Shown: in pieces, positions 19,016 to 28,864 of the stretch
How the letters are laid out: every line of letters starts with the position of its first letter
How positions within the stretch are numbered: the stretch's first letter is position 1
Made by a program: the position numbers and the translations under genes
NCBI GenBank assembly: GCA_047974845.1
Contig: JBKECQ010000008.1
Span: forward strand, 1-64,000
Length of the DNA: 64,000 nt
Source: Aminipila sp047974845
Lineage (GTDB): Bacteria; Bacillota; Clostridia; Peptostreptococcales; Anaerovoracaceae
Direction of reading: 5' to 3'
Notes under the pieces: generated by a model
Told to the model about the DNA's origin: nothing
The model's input: only the letters and a program-made list of their open reading frames with translations
The model's database searches: none

Positions 19016-21079
19016 ATGAAAAAACTGTTAAATCATGTTATAGCACTATTTGTTTTGATGGTTGTTATACTGATGGTTGTTCCTCTTAATCCGTTCTTTC
19101 TGGATATGATGTTTATTATCAACATAACAGTTTCGTTGATAATATTACTTACGACTATGTACATAGGTGAAGCCTTGGAATTCTCTATATTTCCATCGCT
19201 GTTATTGATTACCACGTTGTTCAGACTTGCCTTAAATATCTCGTCTACCCGATTGATTTTAACGGAACAAGGTGCGGCAGGGCAGGTTATTGAAACCTTT
19301 GGTACCTTCGTATTAAGGGGCAACGTAGTAGTAGGTGTTATCATATTCTTAATTATAGTTTTAGTTCAGTTTATTGTAATTACAAAAGGTGCAGAACGTG
19401 TAGCTGAAGTTGCTGCAAGATTTACATTGGATGCCATGCCTGGAAAACAAATGGCTATTGATGCAGATTTAAGTTCTGGACTTATTACTGAAGAGGAAGC
19501 TAGGATTAGAAGAAGTAAGATTCAAAGAGAATCTGACTTCTACGGAGCCATGGACGGTGCTACAAAGATTGTAAAAGGTGATGCGATTATGTCCATCATT
19601 ATTACATTAATAAACTTTATAGCAGGAACCATTATAGGCGTAGTGCAAAGTGGTCTTCCATTCGGGGAAGTTTTGAACATATATTCAATTGCTACCATAG
19701 GAGATGGATTGGTATCACAGATACCTGCATTACTAATTTCAACCGCTACCGGCATGATTGTTACAAGATCAGTAGCCGAGGGAACTTTAAATGAGGACGT
19801 TCTTAAACAATTTACAGCGCAACCAAAAGTGTTGATGATTGCGGGAACAACAATGCTATTAATGAACTTGATTCCTGATTCACCTCATTTACAAACAACA
19901 GCATTGGGTCTTTTCCTAATAATATTAGGATTTAGGTTAAATAGATCCGAGGCAGAACAAGAACAAATTGAACAGGGAGCCATGGAAGATTTGGCTGAGT
20001 ACCCTGAAGAACAATTTGACGAAAACGCATATTTTAAAGATATAAATAATATTTACTCATTAATAAATGTAGAGCCTATTGAAATGGAATTTGGCTATAG
20101 CTTAATACCTTTAGTAGATGAAGCAAGCGGTGGTAACCTTATAAACAGAATAGTAATATTTAGAAGACAGTTTGCTCAGGAAATGGGTTTTGTAGTTCCC
20201 TCTGTGCGACTTAGAGACAGCGCGGCGTTAAATGCAAACCAATATGTTATTAAGCTAAAGGGTGAAGAAATTGCAAGTGGAGAGCTATTAGTTGACTACT
20301 ATTTGGCGTTGGAACCACCAAATCCCGCAGGGGATATTGATGGTATTGAAACCATTGAACCGGCATATGGAATACCAAGTAAGTGGATAACACCGGAAAA
20401 AAGGGACATGGCTGAAATTTATGGATATACTGTAATAGACCCTCTTTCTGTAATGCTTACACATCTGTCAGAAACGGTTAGAAGACACGTACACGAATTG
20501 CTTACAAGAGCAGAAGTTATGCAAATCTTAGAAAATACAAAAAAGACATCTCCTGAACTTGTAGAGGAAGCTGTTCCAAATGTAATTGCTTATGGAACAT
20601 TACAAAAGGTATTATATAACCTTTTAAAGGAAGGCATTCCCATTAAAGATATGGTTACTATCCTTGAGAGCTTAATAGATTCTGCTCAAAGCACAAACGA
20701 TATAGATGTTATGACAGAAAATGTTAGATCAGCTTTGAAACGAACTATAACAAGACGCTTCTGTGAAAATGGTCAGCTTAAGGTGGTAACACTGGACAGT
20801 GAAATTGAAAAAGCGGTACTGTCCAGCCTGACTAGAAGTGAACAGGGTATATACCTTGCACTTAGCCCAGACTTAATACAAAAAATAGTTATTCAACTGG
20901 GAGAGCATATAAATAAATTTAAAGAGTTGAATACCGTACCTATTATACTGACAAGCAATGTAATCAGAGTATATTTTTATAGGCTGATAGAACAATTTTA
21001 TCCCAATGTATATGTTCTTGCATTTAATGAAGTTGCAAATAATATACAAATTCAGGCACTGGGTAACATAAATATGTAA
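19016..21079 (+). CDS. flhA: Flagellar type III export gate protein FlhA
   Basis: FlhA forms the nonameric ring of the flagellar export gate in the inner membrane. The 687-residue protein has an N-terminal half with about eight transmembrane helices and the FHIPEP-family loop (MPGKQMAIDADLSSGLITEEEA). The C-terminal cytoplasmic domain (about 350-687) docks chaperone-cargo complexes. Length is standard. In Bacillus flhF and flhG follow flhA, but here fliA is next, after 33 bases. Confidence 0.97.
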   Translation: MKKLLNHVIALFVLMVVILMVVPLNPFFLDMMFIINITVSLIILLTTMYIGEALEFSIFPSLLLITTLFRLALNISSTRLILTEQGAAGQVIETFGTFVLRGNVVVGVIIFLIIVLVQFIVITKGAERVAEVAARFTLDAMPGKQMAIDADLSSGLITEEEARIRRSKIQRESDFYGAMDGATKIVKGDAIMSIIITLINFIAGTIIGVVQSGLPFGEVLNIYSIATIGDGLVSQIPALLISTATGMIVTRSVAEGTLNEDVLKQFTAQPKVLMIAGTTMLLMNLIPDSPHLQTTALGLFLIILGFRLNRSEAEQEQIEQGAMEDLAEYPEEQFDENAYFKDINNIYSLINVEPIEMEFGYSLIPLVDEASGGNLINRIVIFRRQFAQEMGFVVPSVRLRDSAALNANQYVIKLKGEEIASGELLVDYYLALEPPNPAGDIDGIETIEPAYGIPSKWITPEKRDMAEIYGYTVIDPLSVMLTHLSETVRRHVHELLTRAEVMQILENTKKTSPELVEEAVPNVIAYGTLQKVLYNLLKEGIPIKDMVTILESLIDSAQSTNDIDVMTENVRSALKRTITRRFCENGQLKVVTLDSEIEKAVLSSLTRSEQGIYLALSPDLIQKIVIQLGEHINKFKELNTVPIILTSNVIRVYFYRLIEQFYPNVYVLAFNEVANNIQIQALGNINM

Positions 21080-21112
21080 TATAAGTATGGACATTGTTAA
21101 AGGGATTAGAAC

Positions 21113-21895
21113 ATGATAGAGAAAAACTTGCTAAAAAACAAAACAGTATCAGAATTGTTTAACCTTTATAGAGAAACTGGCGATATATATGTTAAACAAG
21201 AATTAGTAATGAGATACAGCGGTATGGTAAAAACAATAGCGGTACAACTGAGGGGCGTATATGCAAGCTTCACGGATATTGATGATATTGTAAATGAAGG
21301 TATTATAACGCTAATGCAGGTAGTTGACAAATTTGACCCCTCTAAAAATGTTAAATTTGAAAGCTACGCTTCCCTTAGAATTCGAGGCGCCATAGTTGAT
21401 TTGGCAAGAAAACAGGACTGGGTTCCGAGAAATATAAGAAAATTGGGAAAGGCTATTGACCAATCCTATTCAGAATTATATTTTGTACTGGGAAGGTATC
21501 CAACGGATGAAGAGGTTGCTGACAAACTTGGAATTACTGTAGAAAAATATTATAAAGCTTTAAGCGAAACAAACTTATTTAATGTGTTGTCGCTGGATGC
21601 CATAGTAGCAGGAATCCAAGACGAGGGGCAAAATGAAAAGGTTTTAAAAGACCATAATGTGGATGGCCTGCCGTCTCATAATCTAGAACAAAAAGAATTG
21701 CAACAGATGTTAAAGGAGTCGGTGGAACATCTTAGAGAAAATGAACAGCTTGTGGTTTCTTTATATTATAGAAAAGAGCTTAGCATGAAAGAAATTGCTA
21801 AGGTTATGGGTATAAGCGAACCAAGAGTGTCTCAGCTACATTCCACTGCGCTGAAAAAATTGAGATTAAACCTTGAAAGCTATTACAAGGCATAA
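21113..21895 (+). CDS. fliA: Flagellar RNA polymerase sigma factor FliA/SigD (sigma-28)
   Basis: This 260-residue sigma factor directs late flagellar promoters such as those upstream of flgM and fliD here. Region 2 includes FESYASLRIRGAIVDLARKQDWVPRNIRK, characteristic of the FliA/WhiG family. Region 4 is a helix-turn-helix, LSMKEIAKVMGISEPRVSQLHSTALKKL. Its anti-sigma partner FlgM is at 6022. The ribosome-binding site is weak (AAGGGAT), which may limit expression. Confidence 0.96.
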   Translation: MIEKNLLKNKTVSELFNLYRETGDIYVKQELVMRYSGMVKTIAVQLRGVYASFTDIDDIVNEGIITLMQVVDKFDPSKNVKFESYASLRIRGAIVDLARKQDWVPRNIRKLGKAIDQSYSELYFVLGRYPTDEEVADKLGITVEKYYKALSETNLFNVLSLDAIVAGIQDEGQNEKVLKDHNVDGLPSHNLEQKELQQMLKESVEHLRENEQLVVSLYYRKELSMKEIAKVMGISEPRVSQLHSTALKKLRLNLESYYKA

Positions 21896-21989
21896 TGAAG
21901 CATGGTTTTAATTCACATACATAGTTAAATTTAAATAGTGACATAAAGTATTAGATAGTTTTGCTTAATGTCAAAAATGGAGGCAAATA

Positions 21990-22745
21990 ATGTTTAAAGG
22001 CTTTTATATGGCAACTTCTGGTATGCTTACACAATCAAGAGTGCTAAATACAGTCAGTAATAATATGGCAAATTCATCTACACCTGGGTATAAAAAGGAC
22101 ACACTGGCCACCACAACCTTTGAAGATGTTTTGATTCATAGGACAGGAAATAAGGATAAGAGCGTTTATACTCCTTTGAATGATTCCTCTATGATAAGAA
22201 CTGCCGATGAGTTGGTTACTGATTACAGTGAAGGCACTTTAGAGTTTACAGACAGAACATTAGATTTTGCCGTATCCGGAAAAGGGTTCTTTCAAATTCA
22301 GACACCAAATGGAGAAAACAGATATACTCGAAATGGCTCATTTAACGTAGATGAAGAGGGATATTTGTGTTTACAACATATTGGTAGGGTTGTTGGAGAA
22401 AATGGACCTATTTTATTGGGAACAGACAATATAAAGGTAAGCGAAGAGGGCACTATAACCGATGGAGAAACTTCCGAAGTATTAGGTCAGCTTAGAGTCG
22501 TAGACTTTACAGATTACGCACAGGTTAGAAAAGCCGGAGAAGGTATGTTTGAAAGCACTAACCCAATGAATGCAGTGGTATCAAATAGTTCGGTAATGCA
22601 AGGAACAATAGAGCGTTCCAATGTGCAAGCTATGGATGAAATGATGGCAATGATGACAAGTCAACGTGCATTTCAAAGTGCCAGTCAAATTGCAAAGGCG
22701 TATGACCAACTAATGGGTAAGGCTGTGGAGTTAGGAACGCTATAA
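21990..22745 (+). CDS. flgF: Flagellar rod protein FlgF/FlgG family (first copy)
   Basis: A 251-residue distal-rod type protein. It has the conserved N-terminus (MFKGFYMATSGMLTQSRVL, NNMANSSTPGYKK), the middle VSGKGFFQIQTPNG-x-x-RYTRNGSF motif and the C-terminal helix EMMAMMTSQRAFQSASQIAKAYDQ. In Firmicutes such paired genes are named flhO/flhP or flgF/flgG and form the outer rod or hook base. Which of the two is the true FlgG cannot be settled from the sequence alone. AUG with GGAGG upstream. Confidence 0.88.
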   Translation: MFKGFYMATSGMLTQSRVLNTVSNNMANSSTPGYKKDTLATTTFEDVLIHRTGNKDKSVYTPLNDSSMIRTADELVTDYSEGTLEFTDRTLDFAVSGKGFFQIQTPNGENRYTRNGSFNVDEEGYLCLQHIGRVVGENGPILLGTDNIKVSEEGTITDGETSEVLGQLRVVDFTDYAQVRKAGEGMFESTNPMNAVVSNSSVMQGTIERSNVQAMDEMMAMMTSQRAFQSASQIAKAYDQLMGKAVELGTL

Positions 22746-22847
22746 ACAATCGGCATATGACGGAAAAAACAATTGCGATTGATTACTTATACATTTAGGT
22801 AACATTTGTTTAAATATAATCAATAGTGGAAATGGAGATAAAAATAA

Positions 22848-23579
22848 ATGGATATTTCTTTTTATACGGCAGGAGTAGGTGCAAAGGCTCAACAGACAAG
22901 GCTTGATGTCATTGGAAACAATATGTCCAATGCAAATACGGTTGGATATAAGTCACAAAATGCGGCTTTTGTTGATCTGTTATACAGCAATATGAGAGAG
23001 CCGGCGGGAGCAAATACACAGTTAAAAGTAGGAGCCGGTGCACGTATTGAAAAAACCGATGTAAATTATAATAGCGGAGGATTACAAAGCACAGATAATC
23101 CTACGGACTACACAATTATTGGAGATGGTTTTTTCGCTGTGCAAAACCCTTCCACAAATCAGATTTATTATACTAGGGACGGAAGTTTTAAGCATTCTCT
23201 TTTTCGTGACGGTGAATTTTACTTAGTAAATGGCAGTGGCGAATTAGTTCTGGATGAAAATTTTGAAAGAATAAAAGTGGATTTATCCGGCTCAGAAGAA
23301 TCTAAACAAAAAGACCCCAAGAAACCGGCAGTTTTTGATTTTGAAGTGAAGGACGGAATGCTTTTAGTAGGAAACAATTTGTTTTTACCTAGAGAAAAGA
23401 ATGGGGCGCCTACACTGAGAAAGGATGCAAAAATCCAAACCGGAGCTCTAGAAACTTCAAATGTGGAGGTTTCAACAGAGATGGTTAAATTAATTGAAAC
23501 TCAAAGAGCCTATTCAATGAATTTAAAAATGGTTCAAACATCGGGTGAGATTGAAGAGATTATTAATAATTTAAGATAA
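22848..23579 (+). CDS. flgG: Flagellar rod protein FlgF/FlgG family (second copy)
   Basis: A 243-residue paralogue of the preceding gene, 102 bases downstream. It has LDVIGNNMSNANTVGYKSQNAAF at the N-terminus, IIGDGFFAVQNPSTNQIYYTRDGSF in the middle, and a C-terminal helix with STEMVKLIETQRAYSMNLKMVQT. It is more diverged than its neighbour, with a charged, Lys/Ser-rich insert near residues 145-160. Together the pair probably builds the distal rod. Confidence 0.85.
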   Translation: MDISFYTAGVGAKAQQTRLDVIGNNMSNANTVGYKSQNAAFVDLLYSNMREPAGANTQLKVGAGARIEKTDVNYNSGGLQSTDNPTDYTIIGDGFFAVQNPSTNQIYYTRDGSFKHSLFRDGEFYLVNGSGELVLDENFERIKVDLSGSEESKQKDPKKPAVFDFEVKDGMLLVGNNLFLPREKNGAPTLRKDAKIQTGALETSNVEVSTEMVKLIETQRAYSMNLKMVQTSGEIEEIINNLR

Positions 23580-23630
23580 TAGTTTTGTTATTGATAGATA
23601 TTGTTGGGTTTTGAAATGGGAGTTGATAGT

Positions 23631-25292
23631 ATGGCTAAGACACCACCTTCAACAACTGAAAAGAGAAGTGAGCTAGATATTTTAATTGATGAACTTCAAG
23701 AGGATAAGTCTAGTTCTGTTTTTGATACTATCCTTTTTGAAGATGAAAATGATATAGAAGATAGTAATGCTGAACAGTTGGATGATGACTTTTTAAATGA
23801 GATTGACATGGAAGAACACCATGATAAAAAAGCATTTGAAAAGAACCCGATGACTTTTACACTATTCTTCTCTGCAGATAAAATGTGCGCTTATATTAGG
23901 GCTCAGGATTATCAAAGGGGAAAAGATATTGACAACAGAATACCTAAAGAAGTAATCTATGACCTTCTAAAAGAAAAAGAAGTAAGTTATGGCATTGACA
24001 ATGATGGAATACAGGAATATTGCAAAGGGAAAAGCTTATTTAAAGACTTTCAAGTTGCTACGGGTAAAAGGCCTATAAAGGGCGAAGATGGAAGTGTAGA
24101 ATTTTTCTTCCCCATAGACTTAAGATATGCTCCTAAGGAAAAGGATGACGGAACAGTAGACTATAAGGAGCTGGGTGTTGTTAGAAATGTAAATGAAGGA
24201 GACTTGCTGTGCAGGATTACTCCGCCCACAGATGGAGTAGAGGGGATTGATGTTTTAGGTAACTCAGTAGCCCCCATTCCGGGTAAAGCCGCCGTAGTTA
24301 ATGGTGGTAAGGGTGTGGATATTTCTGAAGACGGGTTGGAATACAAAGCTCAGAACAACGGGATGGTTGAGTTAAATAATGGTGTGGTGGAAGTTAAAAA
24401 CGTATATACCATAAAGGGTGACGTTGGACCTTCTACAGGAAACATTAGATTTAACGGTGCGGTTATGGTTATGGGAAGTGTACTTTCTGACTATGCCATA
24501 TATGCCAATGGAGACATTATAGTTAACGGCTTTGTAGAAGCCAGCATTTTAAATTCAACAGGAAATATACTTATAAATAACGGCATTAATGGGATGAAAA
24601 AAGGATTCCTTAAGGCAGATGGCAATGTAACCGTAAAATTTGCAGAGATGGCAAGGATTGTATCCGGCGGAACCTTTTATTGTGACTATTGTATCAACTG
24701 TGATGTTAGAGCCGCAGAGTCTATTATAGGAAAAGGAAAGAGAGCATCCCTACTTGGAGGCAATTATATTGCAGGCAGAAGCATAGAGGCAAACACCTTG
24801 GGCAGTGATTTAAACATTCCCATGGAAGTTCAAATAATACCTGATTGGCAAAGCATAAGAAATCTGAAAATAAAGCCGGAAGAACGCATTAGAGAGAACA
24901 ACGAAAAAATCTGTGAGCACGTTGCTCAAATCTCTAAAATCAGGACAGTATATGATGGTTTAGAAAATGAAATAAATAAATTATCCAGAAAAAATAAATT
25001 TGACTTACCTGAAGAAAGGGCAGCTAAAAAGAAAAAGGCAATGCTGTTAATGCAAAAAAAGATTGAATTAAAGCATGAGATAGATGCCATAGAAGAGAAA
25101 ATACAAAAATTAGACTTAGCTTCCGCGTGCGATGGATGTATGATTATTGTTAGAAAGATTATACATACAAGTGTGAGAATCTGTATTGGTAATGCAACCT
25201 TGAGAATTCAAGGACACCAAGAAAAACAGACATATGTTGAAAAGGACGGAATGATAGAATCATATAGCGTTACTCCGGGTGATTCTAAATAA
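23631..25292 (+). CDS. FapA-domain (DUF342) flagellar-locus protein
   Basis: A 553-residue FapA/DUF342 protein. The ATG at 23631 was chosen because GGGAG lies eight bases upstream; longer readings use a TTG with no such site. The N-terminal part is acidic. The middle has a beta-helix-like run of G-x-I-x-(V/F)-x-G strands (NGDIIVNGFVEASILNSTGNI). A coiled-coil segment with many Lys/Glu follows near the C-terminus. Proteins of this family occur in flagellar and chemotaxis loci of Clostridia, but their biochemical function is not known. It sits between flgG and cheC. Confidence 0.8.
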   Translation: MAKTPPSTTEKRSELDILIDELQEDKSSSVFDTILFEDENDIEDSNAEQLDDDFLNEIDMEEHHDKKAFEKNPMTFTLFFSADKMCAYIRAQDYQRGKDIDNRIPKEVIYDLLKEKEVSYGIDNDGIQEYCKGKSLFKDFQVATGKRPIKGEDGSVEFFFPIDLRYAPKEKDDGTVDYKELGVVRNVNEGDLLCRITPPTDGVEGIDVLGNSVAPIPGKAAVVNGGKGVDISEDGLEYKAQNNGMVELNNGVVEVKNVYTIKGDVGPSTGNIRFNGAVMVMGSVLSDYAIYANGDIIVNGFVEASILNSTGNILINNGINGMKKGFLKADGNVTVKFAEMARIVSGGTFYCDYCINCDVRAAESIIGKGKRASLLGGNYIAGRSIEANTLGSDLNIPMEVQIIPDWQSIRNLKIKPEERIRENNEKICEHVAQISKIRTVYDGLENEINKLSRKNKFDLPEERAAKKKKAMLLMQKKIELKHEIDAIEEKIQKLDLASACDGCMIIVRKIIHTSVRICIGNATLRIQGHQEKQTYVEKDGMIESYSVTPGDSK

Positions 25293-25391
25293 TGTTAATG
25301 GACTGATTTAATATTTGTTGTAATACTATTAAAATAAATATTAAACTAGTAAATAAATCTAGGGAAACTTAGAATAAAGAGGAGAAATAAA

Positions 25392-26018
25392 ATGGCCATA
25401 GAAAGATACGAAGACTTAGATAGTATGCAACTGGATGCATTGAAAGAGATTGGCAATATTGGTTCAGGAAATGCTGCCACTGCTTTGTCTGAGGCTATAG
25501 GAAAGCCTGTAAATATAGACATTCCTACAGTTAAAATTTTAGATATTAATGAAGCAGTGGAAGCGCTTGGTGGGGCTGAGACTATTGTTGCAGGGATTCT
25601 GGTAAAATTAGAAGAAGGAATTCATGGAGCGATGATGAGTATACAGACCCTAGAAGTTATAAACTTGATACTTGAAAGCTTACTGGGAACAACGGTTGAA
25701 GCATATGAAGATATGGATGAAATGCAGCTTTCAGCTATCACAGAAATAGGTAATATTTTGATGGGGTCATATGTAAATGCAATTGCAGACATGACTGGTA
25801 TGGCTGTAAATATTTCGGTTCCGGCGGTATCTGTAAATATGATGGGTGCACTTATAACTGTTCCAATGGCAACATATTGCTATGAAGCTGAGAAGATAAT
25901 GATGATTGAAGGAAAGTTTTCTTTTGATGGAATAATGCACAAAGACAACTTGCTGTTGATACCGGATGTTGAATCGTTAAAGACAATTCTAACAAGATTA
26001 GGAGTATATAATGAGTAA
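25392..26018 (+). CDS. cheC: CheY-P phosphatase CheC
   Basis: CheC dephosphorylates CheY-P and is activated by CheD. The 208-residue protein has two internally repeated halves, each with the active-site helix signature: ALKEIGNIGSGNAATAL and AITEIGNILMGSYVNAI. In both, the Glu and Asn positions needed for phosphatase action are kept. It overlaps cheD by 8 bases, a typical coupled arrangement. AGAGGAG lies upstream of its ATG. Confidence 0.95.
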   Translation: MAIERYEDLDSMQLDALKEIGNIGSGNAATALSEAIGKPVNIDIPTVKILDINEAVEALGGAETIVAGILVKLEEGIHGAMMSIQTLEVINLILESLLGTTVEAYEDMDEMQLSAITEIGNILMGSYVNAIADMTGMAVNISVPAVSVNMMGALITVPMATYCYEAEKIMMIEGKFSFDGIMHKDNLLLIPDVESLKTILTRLGVYNE

Positions 26019-26496
26019 TATTGTAACTGTGGGTATCGCCGAAATGGGAGTAGTAAAAGGGGATGACCAACTGATTACGTATGCTTTAGGCTCGTGTGTA
26101 GGTGTGTGTATCCATGATAAAACTTTAAAAATAGCAGGTATGGTACATATTATGTTACCGGAAGCTCCGGCAGATGGAAAAGGAAAAGCTATTTGTAGGT
26201 ACGCTGATTCAGGAATACCTGAACTGATTAAAAAAATGGAAAGTATAGGATCTGTAAGGCGAAATATGACTGCTAAAATAGCAGGCGGAGCTAAGATGTT
26301 TAACATACCGGGAGATTCGGTGGTTGGAAATATTGGGGACAGGAATATTGAAGCGGTAAAGAAGGTCTTGGCACAATTAAGAATTTCAATTATTGGGCAA
26401 GATGTAGGCTTGGATTATGCTCGAACCATGTCGTTTAATGCCAGTGATGGTATGGTAACCATTAAAGCGTTCTCTAAAGGGACAAGCTCTTGGTAA
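26011..26496 (+). CDS. cheD: Chemoreceptor glutamine deamidase CheD
   Basis: CheD deamidates chemoreceptors and binds CheC. The catalytic residues are visible: Cys29 in ALGSCVGVCIHD, His46 in AGMVHIMLP, and the nearby Thr23. The 161-residue length is standard. It starts inside the end of cheC (8-base overlap), so the two proteins are probably made in fixed ratio. It is the last gene before a terminator. Confidence 0.96.
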   Translation: MSNIVTVGIAEMGVVKGDDQLITYALGSCVGVCIHDKTLKIAGMVHIMLPEAPADGKGKAICRYADSGIPELIKKMESIGSVRRNMTAKIAGGAKMFNIPGDSVVGNIGDRNIEAVKKVLAQLRISIIGQDVGLDYARTMSFNASDGMVTIKAFSKGTSSW

Positions 26497-26539
26497 TAAA
26501 TAGAGAAATAGTTGTATTTTTTGAAAATAGGACTAAAAT

Positions 26540-26587
26540 AAAAAATTAAGGGACGTAATCCTAAGTTAAGGGGATTGCGTCTTTTTA
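26540..26587. terminator. Bidirectional terminator between cheD and the HD-GYP gene
   Basis: GACGTAATCC pairs with GGATTGCGTC (one G-U pair). On the plus strand CTTTTTAG follows. On the minus strand CCTTAATTTTTTATTTT follows. It lies between convergent genes and could stop transcription from both sides, though the minus-strand T-run is separated from the stem by a few bases. Confidence 0.75.
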
Positions 26588-26724
26588 GTTATAGAACAAA
26601 AGTATTTAGCAATAAATACAGGACAAAGTATTTAATTAATCAATAAATAAATTTAAAACGGGGGTACTCAGTTAATAGATTAAGTAGAAAGAGAAATACA
26701 AAATAATTGTAAATCGTAAATAGA

Positions 26725-27807
26725 CTATTTATTCGGTAAATCAGCATATTTTAAAGCAATTTGATTAACCACCAGTTCAGAAGCTGAAAGTGCTTTTAAT
26801 AAGGCGGGGTTATACTGTTCTTTATCCAATAATATACCCTCCATTGCAAGTTCAAAAAATCCGTGGTTGTTACCTTGGAAATGGCGGGTAAAATGATCAA
26901 TGGAGGTAGCAAGACCAACAATTTGTGCAGGCAAAGGAATATCGTCACCTTTAATACCTCTGGGATATCCTGAACCATCCCAACATTCGTGGTGATAAGA
27001 TGCAATATCTGAGCATAGTGCTATATAATCTTTTAATTTAGGGTTAATATGCAATTGCAATAATTCCTCGCCCTTAATGGTATGCTGATTATATATTTTT
27101 TGTTCCTTTGGTGTTAATGAATCGTGATTTTGTAAAATATTATCGGGTATAGAGATTTTACCTATATCGTGATAAGCTGTAGCTCGTGTAAAGATTTCCA
27201 TTTGTTCGCTATTCAGATAAATCTCACTGGGAAAATTCTCTAAGAATTTTTTTAAAATTATACCGGAAAAAAGGGATACCCTCCTTAAATGCCGTGGAGA
27301 TTCAAATCTTCTGAACATCAGTAGACTCTTAAAAGTTTTATTCAAAACATTGTCATATTGTTTTACCTCATTAAAATACATTTCCGTATTGTTTACAAGG
27401 TCAAATAGTTTTGAATTATATGATAGGGAGGAACCTTTCAGTATAGACAGTATTCTCTCTCTAAAAAAATCCTGTTCAAAGGGTTTTGCAATAAAATCTA
27501 TTGCACCTAATTGAAAACCCCTAACAACATTGTTTTTTACAGATTCTGTTCCAACCAAAACAATAGGGATGTCTTTAGTTTTAGGAATTAGTTTTATCTT
27601 TTGTAAAACTTCATAGCCATTCATTCGAGGAAGAGAAATATCTATTATTCCTAATCTTATCTTTGAAGGGTCTTCCAAAACTAATCCCAATGCGCTGATT
27701 CCATTGTTTACTTCAAGTATTTCATAAGTATTTTTCAAGGCACTGCTTATAGTTGCCCTGTCAAAATGCGAAGCATCGGCCACTAGTAATTTCTTTTCTG
27801 CGGTCAT
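26725..27807 (-). CDS. Response regulator with HD-GYP output domain
   Basis: A 360-residue two-component regulator. The receiver domain (about 1-120) has phosphoacceptor D56 in IIDISLPRMNG and the conserved Lys in DFIAKPFEQ. The output domain (about 165-355) has HDIGKISIPD, HTIKGEELL and HHECWDGSGYPRGIKGDDIPLPAQIV, the HD-GYP pattern of cyclic-di-GMP phosphodiesterases. The segment after the GYP motif is somewhat diverged, so activity is not certain. The ATG at 27807 is preferred over the GTG at 27816 because GGGGTG lies six bases upstream. It lies about 110 bases after the ComFB-domain gene, same strand. Confidence 0.9.
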   Translation of the reverse strand: MTAEKKLLVADASHFDRATISSALKNTYEILEVNNGISALGLVLEDPSKIRLGIIDISLPRMNGYEVLQKIKLIPKTKDIPIVLVGTESVKNNVVRGFQLGAIDFIAKPFEQDFFRERILSILKGSSLSYNSKLFDLVNNTEMYFNEVKQYDNVLNKTFKSLLMFRRFESPRHLRRVSLFSGIILKKFLENFPSEIYLNSEQMEIFTRATAYHDIGKISIPDNILQNHDSLTPKEQKIYNQHTIKGEELLQLHINPKLKDYIALCSDIASYHHECWDGSGYPRGIKGDDIPLPAQIVGLATSIDHFTRHFQGNNHGFFELAMEGILLDKEQYNPALLKALSASELVVNQIALKYADLPNK

Positions 27808-27916
27808 ATTATTCACCCCACGATTGTATAAAATAATACGTATTGTAAATTAAAATAACTATAAAAGAAACAATAATATTAAAAATTAAGGGCTAACAAT
27901 ATCAAAGTATATATTG

Positions 27917-28864
27917 TTACTTTTTATGATGCTTAGGATTAATTTTTACAGTGATGCAGGCCTTTGTAATCTGGGATGTAAGATCAGCACCAAATTGAAG
28001 TTCATAAGAAGCAAGCTTTTGAAAAAGATGTCCTTTTTCAGTCACTGTATAAAGGGGTTTGGTATGATTTAATGTCAAAGCAATAACATCATACATACAA
28101 TCCTCACAACAGCACATATTTAAGCTTTTCATTATTTCGGGAGTTTTACTTTTTACAACTTCTTCTGCAAGATTATGAAGAACCTTTGTAGTCATACTTT
28201 TTGCCTCCTGAATATTATTATTTTGTTCAATAGGATTAATATTTGTAGACATATCATTATTATATGAGCTGTCGTCATCATCTGTAAACTTTTCTAAGAC
28301 ATATGCTTGGCTATTAAGAGCATCGGTCGTAGAAATATCATTCTGCTGGGTTGGAATGGAAGTAGAAGTAGAAATTTCTTCCCTTTCTGTAAATGCTTCT
28401 TGAGTTTCCATGGAAGCTTCCTGCTCTTTTACACTGTTATCCTTAATTCCAAATTTCGCCATAAATGTAGGAGAATAAGGTGGTCTTTCGTTGGACTCGT
28501 TACCCTCGGTGTTGTTATCCGGTGACTTTGCCTGTTTTGATTTCTTCTCTAACTGTTCTTGCAACTCCTTTTCAAGGTTGGCTTTTAAACAATCGGAAAG
28601 TGATCCGTTACTTGAATCGCCTCTAACTTCAACTAAAATCTCTGGTTTCGATAAACTTACAGGCTCGCTAACTTTATCGGCAGGGCTTTCAGCTAATGGC
28701 GGATTTTGGCTTGTTTGCTCCGGTTTGTACACATCATGTTTTTCTATTGTATTATTATTCTCATTGGGCACATTTGATAAAGTCTCTTCTTCTTTAGAAA
28801 TATCTCCACCGCCATTTGTTAGTAGACTTAATACGTGTGCCGTCTTATTACTCTTCTTAGGCAT
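27917..28864 (-). CDS. ComFB-domain protein with a long disordered region
   Basis: A 315-residue protein. The C-terminus (about 225-305) matches the ComFB family: NMCCCEDCMYDVIALTLNHT followed by KPLYTV, equivalent to the family pattern CxCxxCxxDVxALxLNxxxPxY. Cyanobacterial ComFB-like proteins have been reported to bind cyclic-di-GMP; whether this one does is inference. Residues about 22-220 are low-complexity and rich in Glu, Ser, Asn and Thr. The N-terminus MPKKSNKTAHVLSLLTNGG is basic and short, like ParA-stimulating peptides of ParB-type partners. It starts directly after the parA stop codon, with its GGAGG site inside parA. Confidence 0.75.
   Translation of the reverse strand: MPKKSNKTAHVLSLLTNGGGDISKEEETLSNVPNENNNTIEKHDVYKPEQTSQNPPLAESPADKVSEPVSLSKPEILVEVRGDSSNGSLSDCLKANLEKELQEQLEKKSKQAKSPDNNTEGNESNERPPYSPTFMAKFGIKDNSVKEQEASMETQEAFTEREEISTSTSIPTQQNDISTTDALNSQAYVLEKFTDDDDSSYNNDMSTNINPIEQNNNIQEAKSMTTKVLHNLAEEVVKSKTPEIMKSLNMCCCEDCMYDVIALTLNHTKPLYTVTEKGHLFQKLASYELQFGADLTSQITKACITVKINPKHHKK

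Noticed and set aside
27817..27916. Terminator between the ComFB gene and the HD-GYP gene
   Set aside because: The AACAATAT/ATATTGTT hairpin is AT-only and lacks a direct T-run, so it is not convincing.
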